Both the position numbers and the translations under genes were made by a program. Below the pieces are notes generated by a model. The model saw only the letters and a list, made by a program, of their open reading frames with translations. It did not search any database and had not been told where the DNA came from. Shown piece by piece: positions 1 through 14,010 of a stretch of DNA of 64,000 nt. Origin of the DNA: Cardinalis cardinalis (Eukaryota > Chordata > Aves > Passeriformes > Cardinalidae); NCBI GenBank assembly GCA_014549065.1, contig JACDOX010000040.1, positions 5,602,095 through 5,666,094 on the forward strand, given 5' to 3'. Within the stretch, counting starts at the first letter, position 1; each line of letters opens with the position of its first letter.

Positions 1-1153
1 GAAAAGTCTCAAGAGAAAAATATTATTCCTACTGTATCAAACTATTAGGAAATTCTAATGACAGATCAAATAAAATGACACTACATTTTCTATCCAGATT
101 GCTGTAAATTAATTATTGCATTATACCTTTGTGTCTTTTTTGAAGTACATGTTAAAAACTCCTGTCAGAACTGAGCCCAGAAGCTAGTAAGACTTTTATG
201 TTCTTACATTTATATTCCAGAGAAATAGAACAAGTTAATATGTGGAAAATAATTTGCTAGATTAAGAAAAAGGTAAGGATCACTTAGGAACCAAGCATAC
301 ATTTAGAATTAATGGGTATCATCAGTGATTCCACCTCTAGTGCCTGTGGCCANCAATACAGGTAATTTTTTAATGAGATGATGGTGACAAGTTTCTACTC
401 TGTATTATTTCTCNAAAAAACCTTCATTTCTATTATTAGTAGCTCATTCTTCAAATAACATTGTTAGAAAATACAGTCTTAATATTGATAAATTTTTTTC
501 TTCAATACTTGAATTAAATGTCACTGTTAGCAATATGCTGACANACAGTTTGTTTGGTTCATTGAATTTCACTGACATTTGACTTACTATTTTTTATTAA
601 TTAAAAAAAGTTATAATTCAATAGAGAAAACAATTTTCCTTAAATAATTGTCAGTATAAGGATATTTTAGCAATATCTGTTCGGTACTTATTTGTCAAGA
701 ACGTGAGATAAACTTATTCAGATGACGAATTTTGCAGTTCAGTCCTTGTACCTGACAAAACTAATTGCAATTTATGCTTCCTCTGGTCACAAGAAGAAAC
801 ATGACAAGTCTTTATTCTCTATACCTTCAAACCACACAGTGTTCCTATGTCTGACTACACGTGGTCTGCTTTATCTGTCTGACGGTATTACATTGCGCCG
901 CATTTTGCAGAAAATAAAATGTTTCTAATGCAANCATAAATTCATCTTCTTTTGTTGAGCTCAGAAGTCAAATCCTTAACAAAGAGGATTTGACATATGA
1001 AATCACTTCTTGGTTTCTATTTTGATGAGCTTATATATAGTTGCTAATAAAATCATTGACACCTACATGCATGTAATACTGTATACCTAAGAGAGGAAGA
1101 TATAGAAAGTAAAAATGTGCAAGATATTTTCCTTGATTGACTATAAACTCTCT

Positions 1154-1201
1154 GATGTGTTTCAGGAGGTGAAAATAGTGTTTCTCGATGTATTTCAGGA
1201 G
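1154..1201. repeat. Short degenerate tandem duplication, period 33
   Basis: The 15-mer GATGTGTTTCAGGAG at 1154-1168 recurs as GATGTATTTCAGGAG at 1187-1201, with one difference. Only the 15-bp core is clearly shared. It is probably a small local duplication, though chance similarity is possible. Confidence 0.45.
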
Positions 1202-4200
1202 TAAATCTTTTATATCTGATTAAAATGNAGATGAGCATCACAAACTATTGTAATTTGTAAGGGTTGATCTCCTGATGCAANCTTCTTCCATCTGCTTCAG
1301 GTGTAAAGTTTGCAGAGAATTTGCTACAACTACTGAATGCAATTTGGGTGCAGATGCAATCCCCAGCCTAAAACTCCCTATGCAAATGTAAACTCCTTTA
1401 TACTGCTTTTGATGATATCTGCTATTAAAAAAAAAATCTGCAACTTTATAATAANATAATTGTTAGTGATGAGAAATTATGGAAGTGCTATGGAAAATTT
1501 TCATGAGAACACATGGAAATTCTGAGATCAGGATCTAATCTCATATTTTAAATCTTAAAGTACTAGTAATGCTAATTTGGTTAATTTTAGTTCTTAGGTT
1601 GTTTACCTAATATTCAAGGAGACAAACAAGCCAGAAGTCAATTTAATTGTCTTAAATACTTTTATTTCTGTGTTTTGCAGATTAGATTTTTATTAACTGT
1701 TTACTAGGTTTTTTTATTAAATAATTACATTGCAAGAACTATTTAGGGAAGGGAAATTACCCCAAAATCTCTTCTCTCTAAACATGGTTCTTTGNCTATA
1801 AGAACTCAGAGTCAGTTTTAACATTTTATCACATACAAAACAACCAATAAATGTGAACTTTACCCACCTACACTTATAAATTAGTAGAAGGACACAAATT
1901 TCTTGGAGTAATGGTCACTAGATATAAGAGACTAGGAAGTGAAGAATTGTGTTCTTAAAATGTGTCAGAGAGAAAGGGAAATGTTACCAAAAGATAATTT
2001 TCTATTTAATAGATGTTGCATAAAGAAATGTTGNGTTATTACTTTAAAAATATTTTAATTTTTTGAATTAGGTAGAAAGAATAACAAAGCTGCCCTTTCA
2101 GTAAAATATTGTACACAATTTCTGCAAAACAAATAGTCTGCTTTGAAAGCTGGCAAGGAATGCAGNATCAGCAGTGATTTGACATTGAGAAATTAAGCTG
2201 AGTTATTTAGTGGCAGGCAAATGCATTCAATGAGCAGANAAAAATATAATACTTTTCTTGCACNGAACAGTAATACTCTGTAAAATGGTTGCCTGTTGAC
2301 AGAAGCTTTCTTTATAACTTTTTTTTAAATTGAAAAACTAATTGAATATTCAGTTCACTCTCAGTTGATTTTTTGATNGGCTATGTGTCATCATATGGCA
2401 AAGTAATTTTTTTAAAATGCTATCTTTTAAAGTAAAAATGCTATCTTGCATAAGTAAAAATCTGCGAGATTTTTTTTTTCTCTGATACCTGGAGCTATAT
2501 GGCCATGTTTATGTCCTGAGCAAGAACTCTCCTTGCTAGAGGGCTACACCCTTGAACCTTAGAATGGCGTATCTTGGTCTGCTGGAGTGAAGAGATAAGT
2601 AACATGGAACAAGTTGACAGCAGATAAAGATAGTAACAGAAACACTCTTAAGGGNGAAAGAAATTAAAGACTAAGTGATCATAAAATTTGGGGTTTAGAG
2701 TATATTTCTTAGTAGGTATGTGTATTCTTATTACAGATAACAAAAAGCTAATGTCTCTCCAAAAGGAGAGAGAACAGCATCTATGTGAAAGAAAAAACAC
2801 ACAAAGATCTAGAAAGTAGATTGTGATAATTCAAAANTGAAGAGAATAGCATAGCTTTATTAATTTCTATGACTATGTAGAAAGAGCCTGACCTTCCTGG
2901 CCGGTAACTATTACATATGAATGAAAATTGGTAGTGGTTGTACAATTGGGTTAATTGCTGATACTCTGATGGAAGTTGCAAAGAAAGTNTGAAATGTAAT
3001 GGGCAAATTGCAACTGCGTAATTTCTGATATATTAGAAAGTCTTTGACCTTAATCAGGCTAAGTNTACCAAACTCTGAATATGGTAGAAGAACTGCCAGC
3101 ATAATTGTCTAATGGCAATTTTTTCAGCTTCCTAGTCTGGGCAAGAAATATTCTCTCTTCAGTTTGCATCTTCGTAACTGTCATAAATTTGGTTTCTAGT
3201 TCTGGCTTTTAATATCTTTGCCATCTTTTTAATATTCTGTGGCTCTTACTGTTGGCTTTGTGCTCTCAGATTCTATAAAACNAACTGGAACTCTGGGGAG
3301 CTTTCTGTTTCCAAAATAATTGTGTGTAACTGTAGGAATAAGGAAGAAATGAAGAAGTTAAAGCTCCTCTTNGTAAAAAGACAACTTGTAATCATGAGGT
3401 GCTTTTTGCCTGCTGAGGAGATGAGGGCTTTCCTGGTGGTGCATTGGAGGGTTTTCAAAATANACAAGAATAAAAGATTATTTTTTCTTTTCTAAGAAAG
3501 AAAAAAAATCAATTAGAAAGGATAAAATATTTTTTAAAGTTCTCTTGTTGTTTTTCTAGTCTCTTTATCAGTGACAGCCNTCATAGATTAAATACCTCTA
3601 GAAGCAATAANATACTAATTGTTTTAAAATGCTTATTTTTCCCTGTTGATGTCATATATAATTTCCATTAATATCAAGTATAAAATCAAGCCATGCATAT
3701 ATATACACACAGAGATAAGATCCCCCACAAATACTTGATTGCATAGTGGTGATGTAACAGGAAATCTCAACATATCAGAAATATCATTCCCTTTTCCTTA
3801 CTTCCTTTTCTGTTCTCAGCTGAATATTACGTCTAGCTCTATTGCTCCATAATGTGCTCATCTTAACCCTTCACAAATTAATTCTGCCTAGTAAACCTAG
3901 ATCATACCGTAGGGGGAAAAAGAAATAAAATTTCCTGCATACTCAGATCTCAGAGGGGTCACTCCAATGACAGAATTGAGGAGGCAACNCTATGGCAGGA
4001 GTGGGGGAGGAAGAGGAATGGGAAAGATGTGGGAATTGCTTGTTTTGCAACAACCATTAGGAGTCAACATATTTAACACTGGAATGCACAACTAATTCAT
4101 TTTTTGTGAGGGGGTTTGTTAGGGTTTTTTTGGTTGATTCATTGTTTGGATGGTTTTAGTTGGGTTTTGTGATGATTTTTTCCTCAACTCTTTGTCAAAT

Positions 4201-4618
4201 GAATTTCTTTTGTTTCAATGCTAGATTAAGCAGCCTTTGGCTTTCCTGAAATTCCAGCTGTTCAAATATATTAAGAACAGCCTACATTTTCAGAGTTTTA
4301 TATCATGACTATTGTTTAATCATTATTTTTTTAACAACAACAATAACAAAAAAGTAATAATGTATTTCATTTTTTTCTAATAATTATTACATCTATTCAT
4401 GTGCTATGGAAAGGTGCTACTGGTTCAAAATAGCAAATATTCANTAAGTCACTAAATATATACATTACTAGAATTTTCTGCCTCAGACAATACTGCACTA
4501 CTGTTTTGTTGACTTGAATACTTACTGAAGATCTAAAAAATTTGGTTTTATAATTTTATTATTTCTATCAGTTGCCTTCATGATTATTTCCATTTTATTA
4601 AGATATATCAATGAAAAT

Positions 4619-4676
4619 GGAATCTGGGAAGTGGAAGAGATCTTAATTGTGAAGGAATCTGGGAAGTGGAAGAGAT
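4619..4676. repeat. Tandem microduplication, period 35
   Basis: A 23-bp block beginning GGAATCTGGGAAGTGG at 4619-4641 is repeated without change at 4654-4676. Perfect identity over 23 bp at such close spacing points to a recent local duplication by slippage or template switching. No function is suggested. Confidence 0.85.
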
Positions 4677-5403
4677 ATTAATCAATAATCAATTGTGCAA
4701 GTAAATAAGAAATTCAGAAGTTAACAGCCTGTAGATGTATGTTTCTCTAAATATTTAAAGACAAATATCACCACCACACCATCATCATTATCACCCCATT
4801 ATCTACAGTTATTTCAAACTTCTTGAAAGNTTGTCACTGGGGAAGTTCTCATTAATATTTTAATTTAAATGGAAATTACTTATTCAGTAAAGTATTGCTA
4901 TCTCTAATTTGATCTTTAAAATTTATTTTGTTTATATTATGCTTTCTCATTTCAATTTGCCAAAGTTCTTCCTCGATTGTTCTANTTTCTGAAATCTATT
5001 TATGCCTAGCTGTGAAAAGGACAAAAAGATTTTATTAAAAGAAAAAGATCATGAAGATCTGCATATGTTTTTAATAGTTGATAAAATGAACAACTATTCT
5101 CACTTAAGTAGTAAGTTTTAATTCATAAATGTTATAGCACTAGTTAGAACTCCAGCAGAAAAGCAGCATTAGGTTTTTCAGAGTTCTTGTACTAATATAT
5201 GCATAGGATTTTCAGTCTACTTTCCTTGCTGGGAGAAATTTTCTTTTGAAGTCATTGAACTTAATTTAGAAATGTCATCTTGTATTTTAAACAATAAGGC
5301 CTAGTAAAGTGACATGAAAATGGGGCTTCCANGTGACATGGCAGAAATTTAATATTGATTAGAGCATGGAATAAAACTTGCAAATCAGGAAGAAATACAA
5401 AGA

Positions 5404-5444
5404 AACCAAATCAACCAAACCAGACCAAACCAAACCACCACCAA
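5404..5444. repeat. CCAAA-type simple repeat
   Basis: An imperfect purine/C-rich run made of CCAAA, CCAAAT and CCAGA units, ending in CCACCACC. It is low-complexity sequence with no coding potential. Confidence 0.75.
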
Positions 5445-5864
5445 AATAGNGCAAAAAAAGTGTGTGAAAAGTTGCGCTCCAGAACCCAGAATACTTGTAC
5501 GCTGATCAAAGTGTAAAGACTGGCTGGGCTTGGTGCATTGGGATTGACAAATTGTCTTTAAGCTAAAGGTGGCAATTTTCAGATGTATTATACTGGTTAC
5601 TAACTAGTAACTGTTGAAGATCTGGCTAGTACCCATCAAACTATAAAGGAGAACATACATTTAATAACCAGNGAATCATTCTAAGATTACATGAAGATTT
5701 TGTCTGTCCACTATTGTACCTCTCTGTTACAGTTTTGAAGAGAAGACCTACTTTGAGTGGATTTTTTNGAAAAAGGAACAACCTCACATTTTGAATCCTT
5801 TTAATCCACACATTAGTTCTTTTTCTATTAATCTCAGTTACAAAGAAGGCTACTTTCTACTTTT

Positions 5865-5888
5865 TTTCCTTATAGGCCTATAAGGAAA
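5865..5888. repeat. 24-bp perfect palindrome
   Basis: The two 12-base halves, TTTCCTTATAGG and its exact reverse complement, meet with no spacer around a central GGCC. The symmetry ends sharply on both sides (T against T at 5864/5889). In 64 kb a 24-bp perfect palindrome is not expected by chance, even allowing for AT bias. It could form a cruciform or reflect a template-switch event. No transposon end or known operator is recognised. Confidence 0.9.
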
Positions 5889-6141
5889 TGTTTGAAAACT
5901 CTTTCGTCTCCTCACGTGTCCTAGAACATGCTGCATTGTTTTAAATTGTCTGTAAATAGAATATTTCTAATTACATTATACAAGTATTTTATTAAAATAT
6001 TGAACGGATCTGGAACCATCACAAATTCTACTTGACACATCATCCACTTCTAAAGGATTCTTACCAATGTGGATTATGCCAGCAAACTATATCCAGCTAA
6101 AGTATTCTTACACTAGTCTTATACTATTCTTATAGAATAAC

Positions 6142-6297
6142 ATGTCCAGAGAACTTGCCCCATTCCTGGAAGTGTTCAAGGCCAGGCTGGATGGGCTTTG
6201 AGCAACCTTCTCTAGTGGGTGGCACCTCTGCCCATGGCAGGGGCTTTGGAACTAGATGAAAGTTCTAGTATTGGAACCCAGACCNTTCCATGGTTAT
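6142..6297 (+). mobile_element. CR1 LINE 3'-end fragment
   Basis: This is the 3' untranslated tail of a CR1 non-LTR retrotransposon in sense orientation. It carries the avian CR1 signature: a 'cattcctggaagtgttcaag' block, then gccaggctggatggg, a ctttgagcaacc block, gcccatggcaggggct and ggaactagatga. The final part, which normally reads as a run ending in short ATTCTATG-like repeats, is decayed around 6263-6297. The copy is severely 5'-truncated, as is typical for CR1 because reverse transcription starts at the 3' end. It has no coding capacity. Boundaries are good to about 15 bp. Confidence 0.93.
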
Positions 6298-9200
6298 ATA
6301 AATATCCCTATATTTAATTTAATTATGTTAGTTTCTACCTCCTTCTTACCAATGGGTTTTCTGTGAATGAGATTTGTGTTGTAGAATTAGAGCCCTGGAG
6401 CCTATGGTGCAACAGTCTTCACGTGGNTGCTTGGAGAAGCAAGGAAAATGATCTTGTTTTGCTGTTAGGCTAGTCATAAAGTCTTAAAAATAAATGGTAA
6501 GTTCTGTTGTAAATTTGAAATGTGTTCCATCAAATTAGAATAAAAATAAGCATGGCATTTACTGTTCTCTGTTGCTAATTACCAGTGAGGTACAGAAACT
6601 GGGATGGGATAACTCAAGTATTTGTTTCTTTTGATTTCTTTTTTTTTTTTTACTGTTATTTTTACACTTCTAATTCAATCTTGTCGCACAGAAATTGAAA
6701 GGTTAATCCAGTTAATGAAGTTTTTAATTGGTAATTTGGTTAAAAGTTGTTAACCAAGTTAATTATTTCTTCTGAAATAATCTAAGTTCTTAGTCATAGA
6801 ACATACAAAAAGCATCAAGGTTTTTCCATGACAGACTGACATTGTAAATAAAAGTAAATATTTGATGAAGGGAGAAATNACTGTGTTTTCAGATATTGAT
6901 AGTGTAAAAAATTATGCATTTCTCAATTACATATGATAATTGTTTTAAAANAATGCATCTTTCTCTAAAACTTATTCTAATTTTCAAAGGAAAAANTTTT
7001 ATTCCATTGTTTTAAGATGAAACAGTATTTATTGTTTCTGCTTCCATGTAGTTGTGTATATTGCCAAAGATAATAATGCTGGTATTCAATATGCTTAAGA
7101 AACCTGATTTTCAAAAGGCACTATATGAGACTTAAGTGAAAGCCCATTTACAAATAATCTTTAAGAGTGCATTATAAAGAGTTTGTCTTTCTGAAGTTGT
7201 AGGATAATATAAAAATATGGAATTACGATGACTAATCTTTTATCATTCAGAGTACTAAATAATGAACATTTTATGCTCCATTACCTTACAATTTAGAGCA
7301 CTCTTTCTTTCTTCTCCCTTCTTCACATGAAAGAAGACCTTTTACTGAGGCTTCAACTGCAGCCAGCTTTAACAGAGAGCACAATTTAATATTTTAACAG
7401 ACTAAATACGGTGCTCTAAATTGAGGAATAACTTTAAAAATTTCAAAATTTTAAACTTGTATGAGCTTAGAAACCAGCAAAAGCAAAATGGTTGGATTAC
7501 ACACTGAAAAGGAGAAGCTTATTTCAGATTCTTACACTTTCACAAATAAGGCCAACTATAATTTAATGGCTGTAAATTCATATAAGATCTAAAAATAAGT
7601 GCAGTCAGTAGGAAAAAAATGCTAACTTAATAATGTTTCTGTATTCAAGTGATGATTATAATTTTTTTGAAAGGACTGTTATTGCCTAGTAGGCACAGAA
7701 GACATATTTTTCTAACCTTTTTAATGTCATGAAAGGCAGGTTTAGCGCTTTGAACAATTTTAAGTCTTTAATATGTATTTGCTCTGCAATATGAATTAAT
7801 ATTACATGTTCACTCATGACTGAGGATGGTCTGCTAAATAATATAAGAAAACCTCTGATAGCTTCTCTTTCTATTTTATGTTGAATTTTTAAAATTAATC
7901 CAGTTTAGATTTTGTGTAACATGCGTCCAGGTGTGGTTGAATTAGATTTTAGCTGGGGATAAAGTTTATGAATTTGAGAGAGACACCTCAATCTGTTGAT
8001 TTCCCAGAGGCAATATGGTTGACACGTTTTCTGTAATGGTGACTTGTTTGCATGCAAATGCTGCAGGTGACCCCTCCTGATCTCTGGTTGATTTTTCATT
8101 CCCTTCCATTCACATCATTTCAGACCCTCTGCTCAGCAATCCCGTCTGCCTCTCTCGCACAGCGCTGTTCTCAACTGTCTTCCTCTCCTGTCATCAGTAG
8201 CTAAAATCCTCCTTACCTTAAAACATTAAACAGCTTCTAAAGACCTTATCACAATATATTGAGTTGTATGAGAAGATGGAAAACAGCCATCAAAACCAGG
8301 GGAGGGTCTGCAGGTTACTGAACTTTTTCAGTGAGACTGTTGGTGAGTTCTGGAGATACTAGTACAGGGGCTCCAGCTGTAAACTGAAAACATATTCATA
8401 AAGACTTCTACTGCTTCCCTGATTATTGATTTTAAAGCATCATCCGTTATCAAAGAAGATTTTAAAATTTTATGTAAAAAAATATAAAATTAAACTCGAT
8501 CAATGCAAAAAAGGATATGTATCAGCTGCACAAATTCAGGATCTATCTATAAAAACTTTTCCATACACCAATATTTATCTTATCTCTATATTTTATATAT
8601 ATATATTTCTTTGAAGCTTCTTTTTCCACCTTTCATTTCCCTAAAGATCTTATTTATTTCCAGATGTTATCAAGTAGTGCAGAATAGTCCATTTAGAACA
8701 CAAGAATTTATATAGCACTTGAAAATATCTGAAATACTCTTTTAGCCCTTAAGTACAAGTTTTTCAAGCTTGACGCAGGGAATAAACAAGAAAAAATACC
8801 CAATTTGTGCTCATTGAAACTGGCTAGTGTTTGAAGAGCAGTCACAAATAATTCAGCAAAAGTAATCCAATTGAAGAAAAAGCTGATGTACAGACAAATG
8901 TATTTGTTCTTTAGCACATCATATCACTCTACTTAAAATCAGAGGTTTGAGAAATCTAAGGACTTTGATACAATTATCTAAAAGATAAGACTATTAATTT
9001 GAGCTTTGTTAATTCAATTTTTTAAAAGGCTGTTTAAAAAATGCTTTATCAAATTGAAAAATTACTTCTAAGCCAAAACCCCCCAGTGTAATAGGTTTAA
9101 ATTCAGCTTGAAGATTCACATCGCCTGCAAAACAGAAAAAGAGAGAGTACTTTAACTTTTATATTAACAACTACTAAAGTTTCTCTTCCCAAACAATCAA

Positions 9201-12200
9201 TTACCTTTTTTTTGCTTGATATTTAAATGAAAGAAATACTTGTAAAGTATTATTGTCTTCTATATTTTGGATTAATGTACTTTAAATTCTATTTGACTGC
9301 CAAAACAGAAATACCAAAAATTAGCACAGCATGAACAAAGCCTATGAAGTTTTCAGGATTCTCTTTCCATTAAACAGTGTAAATAATAGCATCGTTCACG
9401 TGATAAACCCTTCTCAAAANCCACTATTTTCCCATATATGTATGTAATTTTCTCCAATTTAAATAAATATCTATGAAAAGATATTATGTATGCTTTTATA
9501 TTCTGATAAGACATGTTTAATAAGATATGTTATATCAAGAGGTTTATAATTACTGTCATATTCTTTTATTCTTAACTATATAATGAACATCATGGGTTGC
9601 AGTTCATGGCAGGATGGGTACTGTACAACATTTATAAATTAATTTACTCAAAACTTCTCACGTGCTTTAGTCACAATTTAGTGCATTTATTACCTTCTCA
9701 ATTATCTGTTCTGGGGCTAAGGGTTACTTTATAATAAGCTTAACACAGGCAAAAACAATACCAATCTATTTTTAAAAATGTGAATTTTTTATACAAAATC
9801 GTTTTATAGCCTCTGTAAATGTTCATACATGAAAGGGGAAAATATTGTAAAAGTATAGATCATCAAAATCACATATAATTGCCCAATCGGATGAAAGCCA
9901 TTCAACCCACACTGACAACATACNTAGATATAAGAATGTATTATTATAGTATAAATAATGTTTAGAAAATTACCATATGTGCCAAGGATTTGCTCTATAG
10001 TTAAAGCTANAATGTGAAATCTTTACTTGATACATTCATATTCTATCTTTATTTCAGAGTATCTTGAAGTATAAATGCAATATCAACACAAATGCAAAAA
10101 TATTTGTACAGGCTTAGTAAAAAGGAATAGTACAGTTACCATTGACTTCAGAATTATTTTAAAAATAAAATTAAAATTGAAATACCAACTTCTATCCATG
10201 TGACAGTAAAAGAATGTGACAAAGACATATTTTCATAATGGAACCATGGCAAATTTTCATTCATATATGCATGATTAATTAGATAATTTTGATGAAAATT
10301 TGTTCAAAGACGTAATATTTACATTCTTTTATACCCACCCATATTACAAAGATAATGCGTGCTTTTAAATTTGGATATAATCTAGTTATCTAACTCATAT
10401 AAATGGAATAAATAGAGCTACAAAAATATGGTTCAAGATATATTTTTTATGTGCATCAAACCCCATTCTAGATTAATTGGAGGGCTACTTCTGCAGTAGA
10501 GTTTACAAATTAAATGTTTAATGAAGAACTCCAAATGATACCAGAATTAGTCACAAAGTATTGATATTGTTCCTACTCACTTATCAAATGGCAGTAATTG
10601 TATGATGTGGGTGTGGATACAACTCCACCCATAGTGACAGCACTGTGACTTACTTTTTCCAACTTAATGAGTCCTGGAAAGAGAAAATGTAATTGGTAGT
10701 GTAATTTCTTAAAATAGAAGTAGTCTGCCATCCAGTTGTTTTTCCATCTTAAATATTGCATTCAGTCATGGTCAAGGTCCCAGGGCTTTCAGGAATGGTT
10801 ACTGAAGGACAATAAAAGCCCCCAGGCCTTTCTATCTGGAATCTGGAAACTGTGCATGGATTTGAAATCTTTCCCCATTTAGAGAGTTTGTCAGACCACA
10901 AAGTCTAGAGTTATTTGCAAGATGAGGCACAACTTAAATGCACAAATATTTGGACTAGTTGATATACATGGGAAATTTTATAATTTCTTAACTTTATATG
11001 CAGCATTAGAGCATGGTAAGCCGTGAACGCATTTGAAAACAGAAAGTACAAGTATGCCACTAGATATTGGGGTTTAAGTTCATTTAATTTTTATTCTCCA
11101 AAAGCAACAAAACTGAAAAAGAATTTAAGTTGAAGTATCATGGATTTCGCACAGTAGATGGACTGTCTCAAAAAGGTTAAGCACAGCAAAAGTTAGGAAC
11201 AATGCTTTAGTCCTATTACTGATTTTTTTTCATCCAAATAATCTCTCTCACACACATAGCTAATACAATTACTGACAATACATCATTTTTTAAGTGAAAT
11301 CTCTGGTAGAAACCTATGAGTTTCTCTAAGCACTGCAGAAGGGCAGGAACTCCTTAGTTTCATCTTCTCTCAAGAGAGAATTGTGCAATTTCTCATGAAC
11401 TAGAAATTTTACCTTTGATTTTTTTCTTTTTCTCCTTTCTTTTAACATGCCACTGAGACTGAAAATGCCTAAACAATCCAAAACACCCATTAGTGTGTAT
11501 TTTTTTGTCCTTTCATGTAACAGGGAAGAAATCTCCACAAAAAAACAACCCTATAACATGCTTCTGATTGTGAAACAAAATACTTTGAAAAATTAATGCG
11601 TAAATAGTTCTCTAGAAGAAATTAATAACTAGAAGATAATGGGAAAACATGATAGAAAAATAAAATGCATCTGGTTATATACAGACTTGTAATTAATGAA
11701 AGCATTTTATTAGTGAAAAGCCTTTTGTCAATGAAATAAATGAAAAATTTATTATCCATTAATCAAAAAAAGCAAAATTTCTTTTTAAGCTATGAGTGTG
11801 TTTAGTGAAACGTCAAAAAACCCCAAAAGACCAAAAAAAGCACCTGCTATTTGCAAGAAATTGTTTCCAGTATGGGTTTTAGCTAGGACAAAATTTGTGG
11901 CTTCAGAAGTAAATTAATGTGTAATATGAAGAACTGCCCAGATAGCAACCTAACACTATGCATTGTTTTCTGTGCTAATTGCNCTACAGTCTGCAAGCTC
12001 TGGATCCCACTAAGAAAAATGTTAAGTAGATCAAGTAAAGAAGAAAGAAAAGCAAAATGAGTACAATTTACTTTCAGAGACTGGTTTTCTGGGAAATCCA
12101 GATGACATTCAAAATTATCTAAAAATACACTTCCACATATCCTTTCAGCCTCGTACTTGCATTTTAACATCATACATTTAGGGGGCATTGAAGTGAAGAA

Positions 12201-14010
12201 CTGAGGGATATCTAAGCTCTTTCTTATTATAGATTCTCAGTGTATTTAATTGCAATTTTCTGTGTATTTTATTCTCATGCTGTCTAATATGTTTGTCTTC
12301 ATATAATTATCTGAATTCCTGAAGAAATTATAAGTCTAAATGATAGTTTGCTCTTAGAAGATCCTTGATTTTCATAACTGTATTCGTTGGAAAATTCTCA
12401 GATAGGGTTAGCATCTCCTTCCTGATATAAAAGTAACATTGACACTGATTTCACTCAACTGAGACAAAAAATGTAAATTAGCTCAGCCTCCACCAGACAG
12501 AATTTCTGGAAGCATGTACAATTGTAAACTTATCCTCAAGATTATGCATTGGCATGAAAAGGTAATGATTATATTTTGGGTGTAAGCTTGCAAAAATTAA
12601 ATTAAATGAATACCCTCATGCATTCAAAGAAATACTTCAATAAAATGACAATGAAAAGGAATCATGGACCTTCTTAGAAAATTCATCCAGAGAGACTAGA
12701 ACTATCTAAACTGACTGAACCCTGTAAAGTAAATTGCACATTTTCACCCAGATTTTGTGGATATGTATTGTATGTAGACCATTATCTGTACAAATATAGA
12801 GTGTTTGCTTGTAGAAAATGCAAATTTAGAGATAAAAAGCATTAATATTCACTAATGTCTTATGTAAAATGTGCATCAAAGGTCCAGAGAATCAAATGTT
12901 AAATCACTTCCCCAGTAGAAATGGAAAGTAGAAAACATCTGTGTGATTAGGAGGAGTTTCTGTTTACCTTTCAAATGACTCTTCTTGGTTTATGCTTCAA
13001 GAAAAAAAGAACGAGTCAAAATGGTGGTGAGCTGGGATCAGAGAAGGATAATGGACTCCTATTTAAAGAAAAAATCCATGTCTCTACTATTCTATATAAT
13101 CAGAAAACACAAGTCTTCTAAGACTTATCACAAAGTCAGCATCAAGATCAGCATCTTTTTCCCCTTCCAGAAACAATGTTAAAAATTGGGAAGTTATTTT
13201 TGGAAACACCATTCAGGCATCCTAGGTTTATCATAGTTTTTCAGAGTTTATAATAATGAATGAGGATGTGCAACAATCTCAGTAAAACTTTTTCTATTTT
13301 TTTCAAAGTGATAAATGTTGTGACATGTGGCCCAAAAGGTAAACCATGTCTCTTATTTCTGCCAAGCAGATTGAATTTCTGTCGCAATCCCTGGCAGATC
13401 ATCCTTGCCAAAATGAGTTAACCCCTCTAGGTTATTTCTGATATATGAAAACAATTGACTGGCTGCTTTTNTTTTGAGCCCCAAACATGGAATTCCTCAC
13501 AAGCCCAAGATGACTAGTTATCTCACAGACATAATAAAAACTTGAAAGATAGAGTGTCTAAATCAATCCCCACTGAGGGTAAAACTCTGCAGTCTGTAGT
13601 CCTTTCTCAGGTGAGGTACTTGTATTGGGAGAATACATTTGTCATTTAACCAGGTGTTAAAACAGTTGTTTGAGAAAGAAAATACTCCCAATAAATCTGC
13701 CTATAGACTGTGAAGAAAAATATTACTTTTTGGCAGAAAAAAGAGTGGTTAAAATAGTCTTGTACATAAGCATGATGGCTACTAAGTACCTTTCTGCATT
13801 TACTGTGGAAAGAGGGTAGAAAGGCTAGTCATTACTCCATGCATCAAAAAAGAAAAAAAAGGACAAGGATGACATAGCTTTTCTTCCACACTTTTTTTTA
13901 ATGNGAATCTCTCTCAGCTTCCTCTTATCAATAAAATTTACTGAATTTAGAGTCAGAGCAAAAATATTTCTCCCCTTCAAATTTAAACACTTTTATTTCC
14001 TCTGTTTCGA
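6298..14010. other. AT-rich non-coding DNA, no gene seen
   Basis: About 7.7 kb with no recognisable exon, RNA gene or repeat element. Short AT and T homopolymer tracts occur (for example an (AT)n run near 8594-8606 and a pyrimidine tract near 7301-7325). The longest open frame, about 100 codons on the minus strand at 11883-12188, contains an ambiguous base, has no recognisable motif and is of a length chance allows. Ambiguous N bases are nearly absent between about 6997 and 9419. Confidence 0.6.

Larger units (their letters stand above)
1..6141. other. AT-rich non-coding DNA, no gene seen
   Basis: I see no exon, RNA gene or recognisable transposon here. Open frames are all under 70 codons and share no motif with a family I know. 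Content worth noting: a canonical octamer ATGCAAAT at 1380-1387, a degenerate 33-bp-period duplication at 1154-1201, a 35-bp-period duplication at 4619-4676, a T/G-rich tract around 4100-4180, a CCAAA-type simple repeat at 5404-5444, and a perfect palindrome at 5865-5888. About thirty isolated N bases occur, roughly one per 200 bp, more than in the stretch that follows. Confidence 0.6.

Noticed and set aside
4100..4140. TTAGGG-like words in a T/G-rich tract, suggesting interstitial telomere repeat
   Set aside because: Only one TTAGGG occurs. The rest is irregular T/G-rich sequence with no tandem array.
7290..7422. Inverted repeat of 12-bp arms (AATTTAGAGCAC) 109 bp apart
   Set aside because: Arms this short at this spacing are expected about once by chance in 64 kb of AT-rich DNA.
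11883..12188. 101-codon open frame, minus strand
   Set aside because: Contains an ambiguous base and no family signal.
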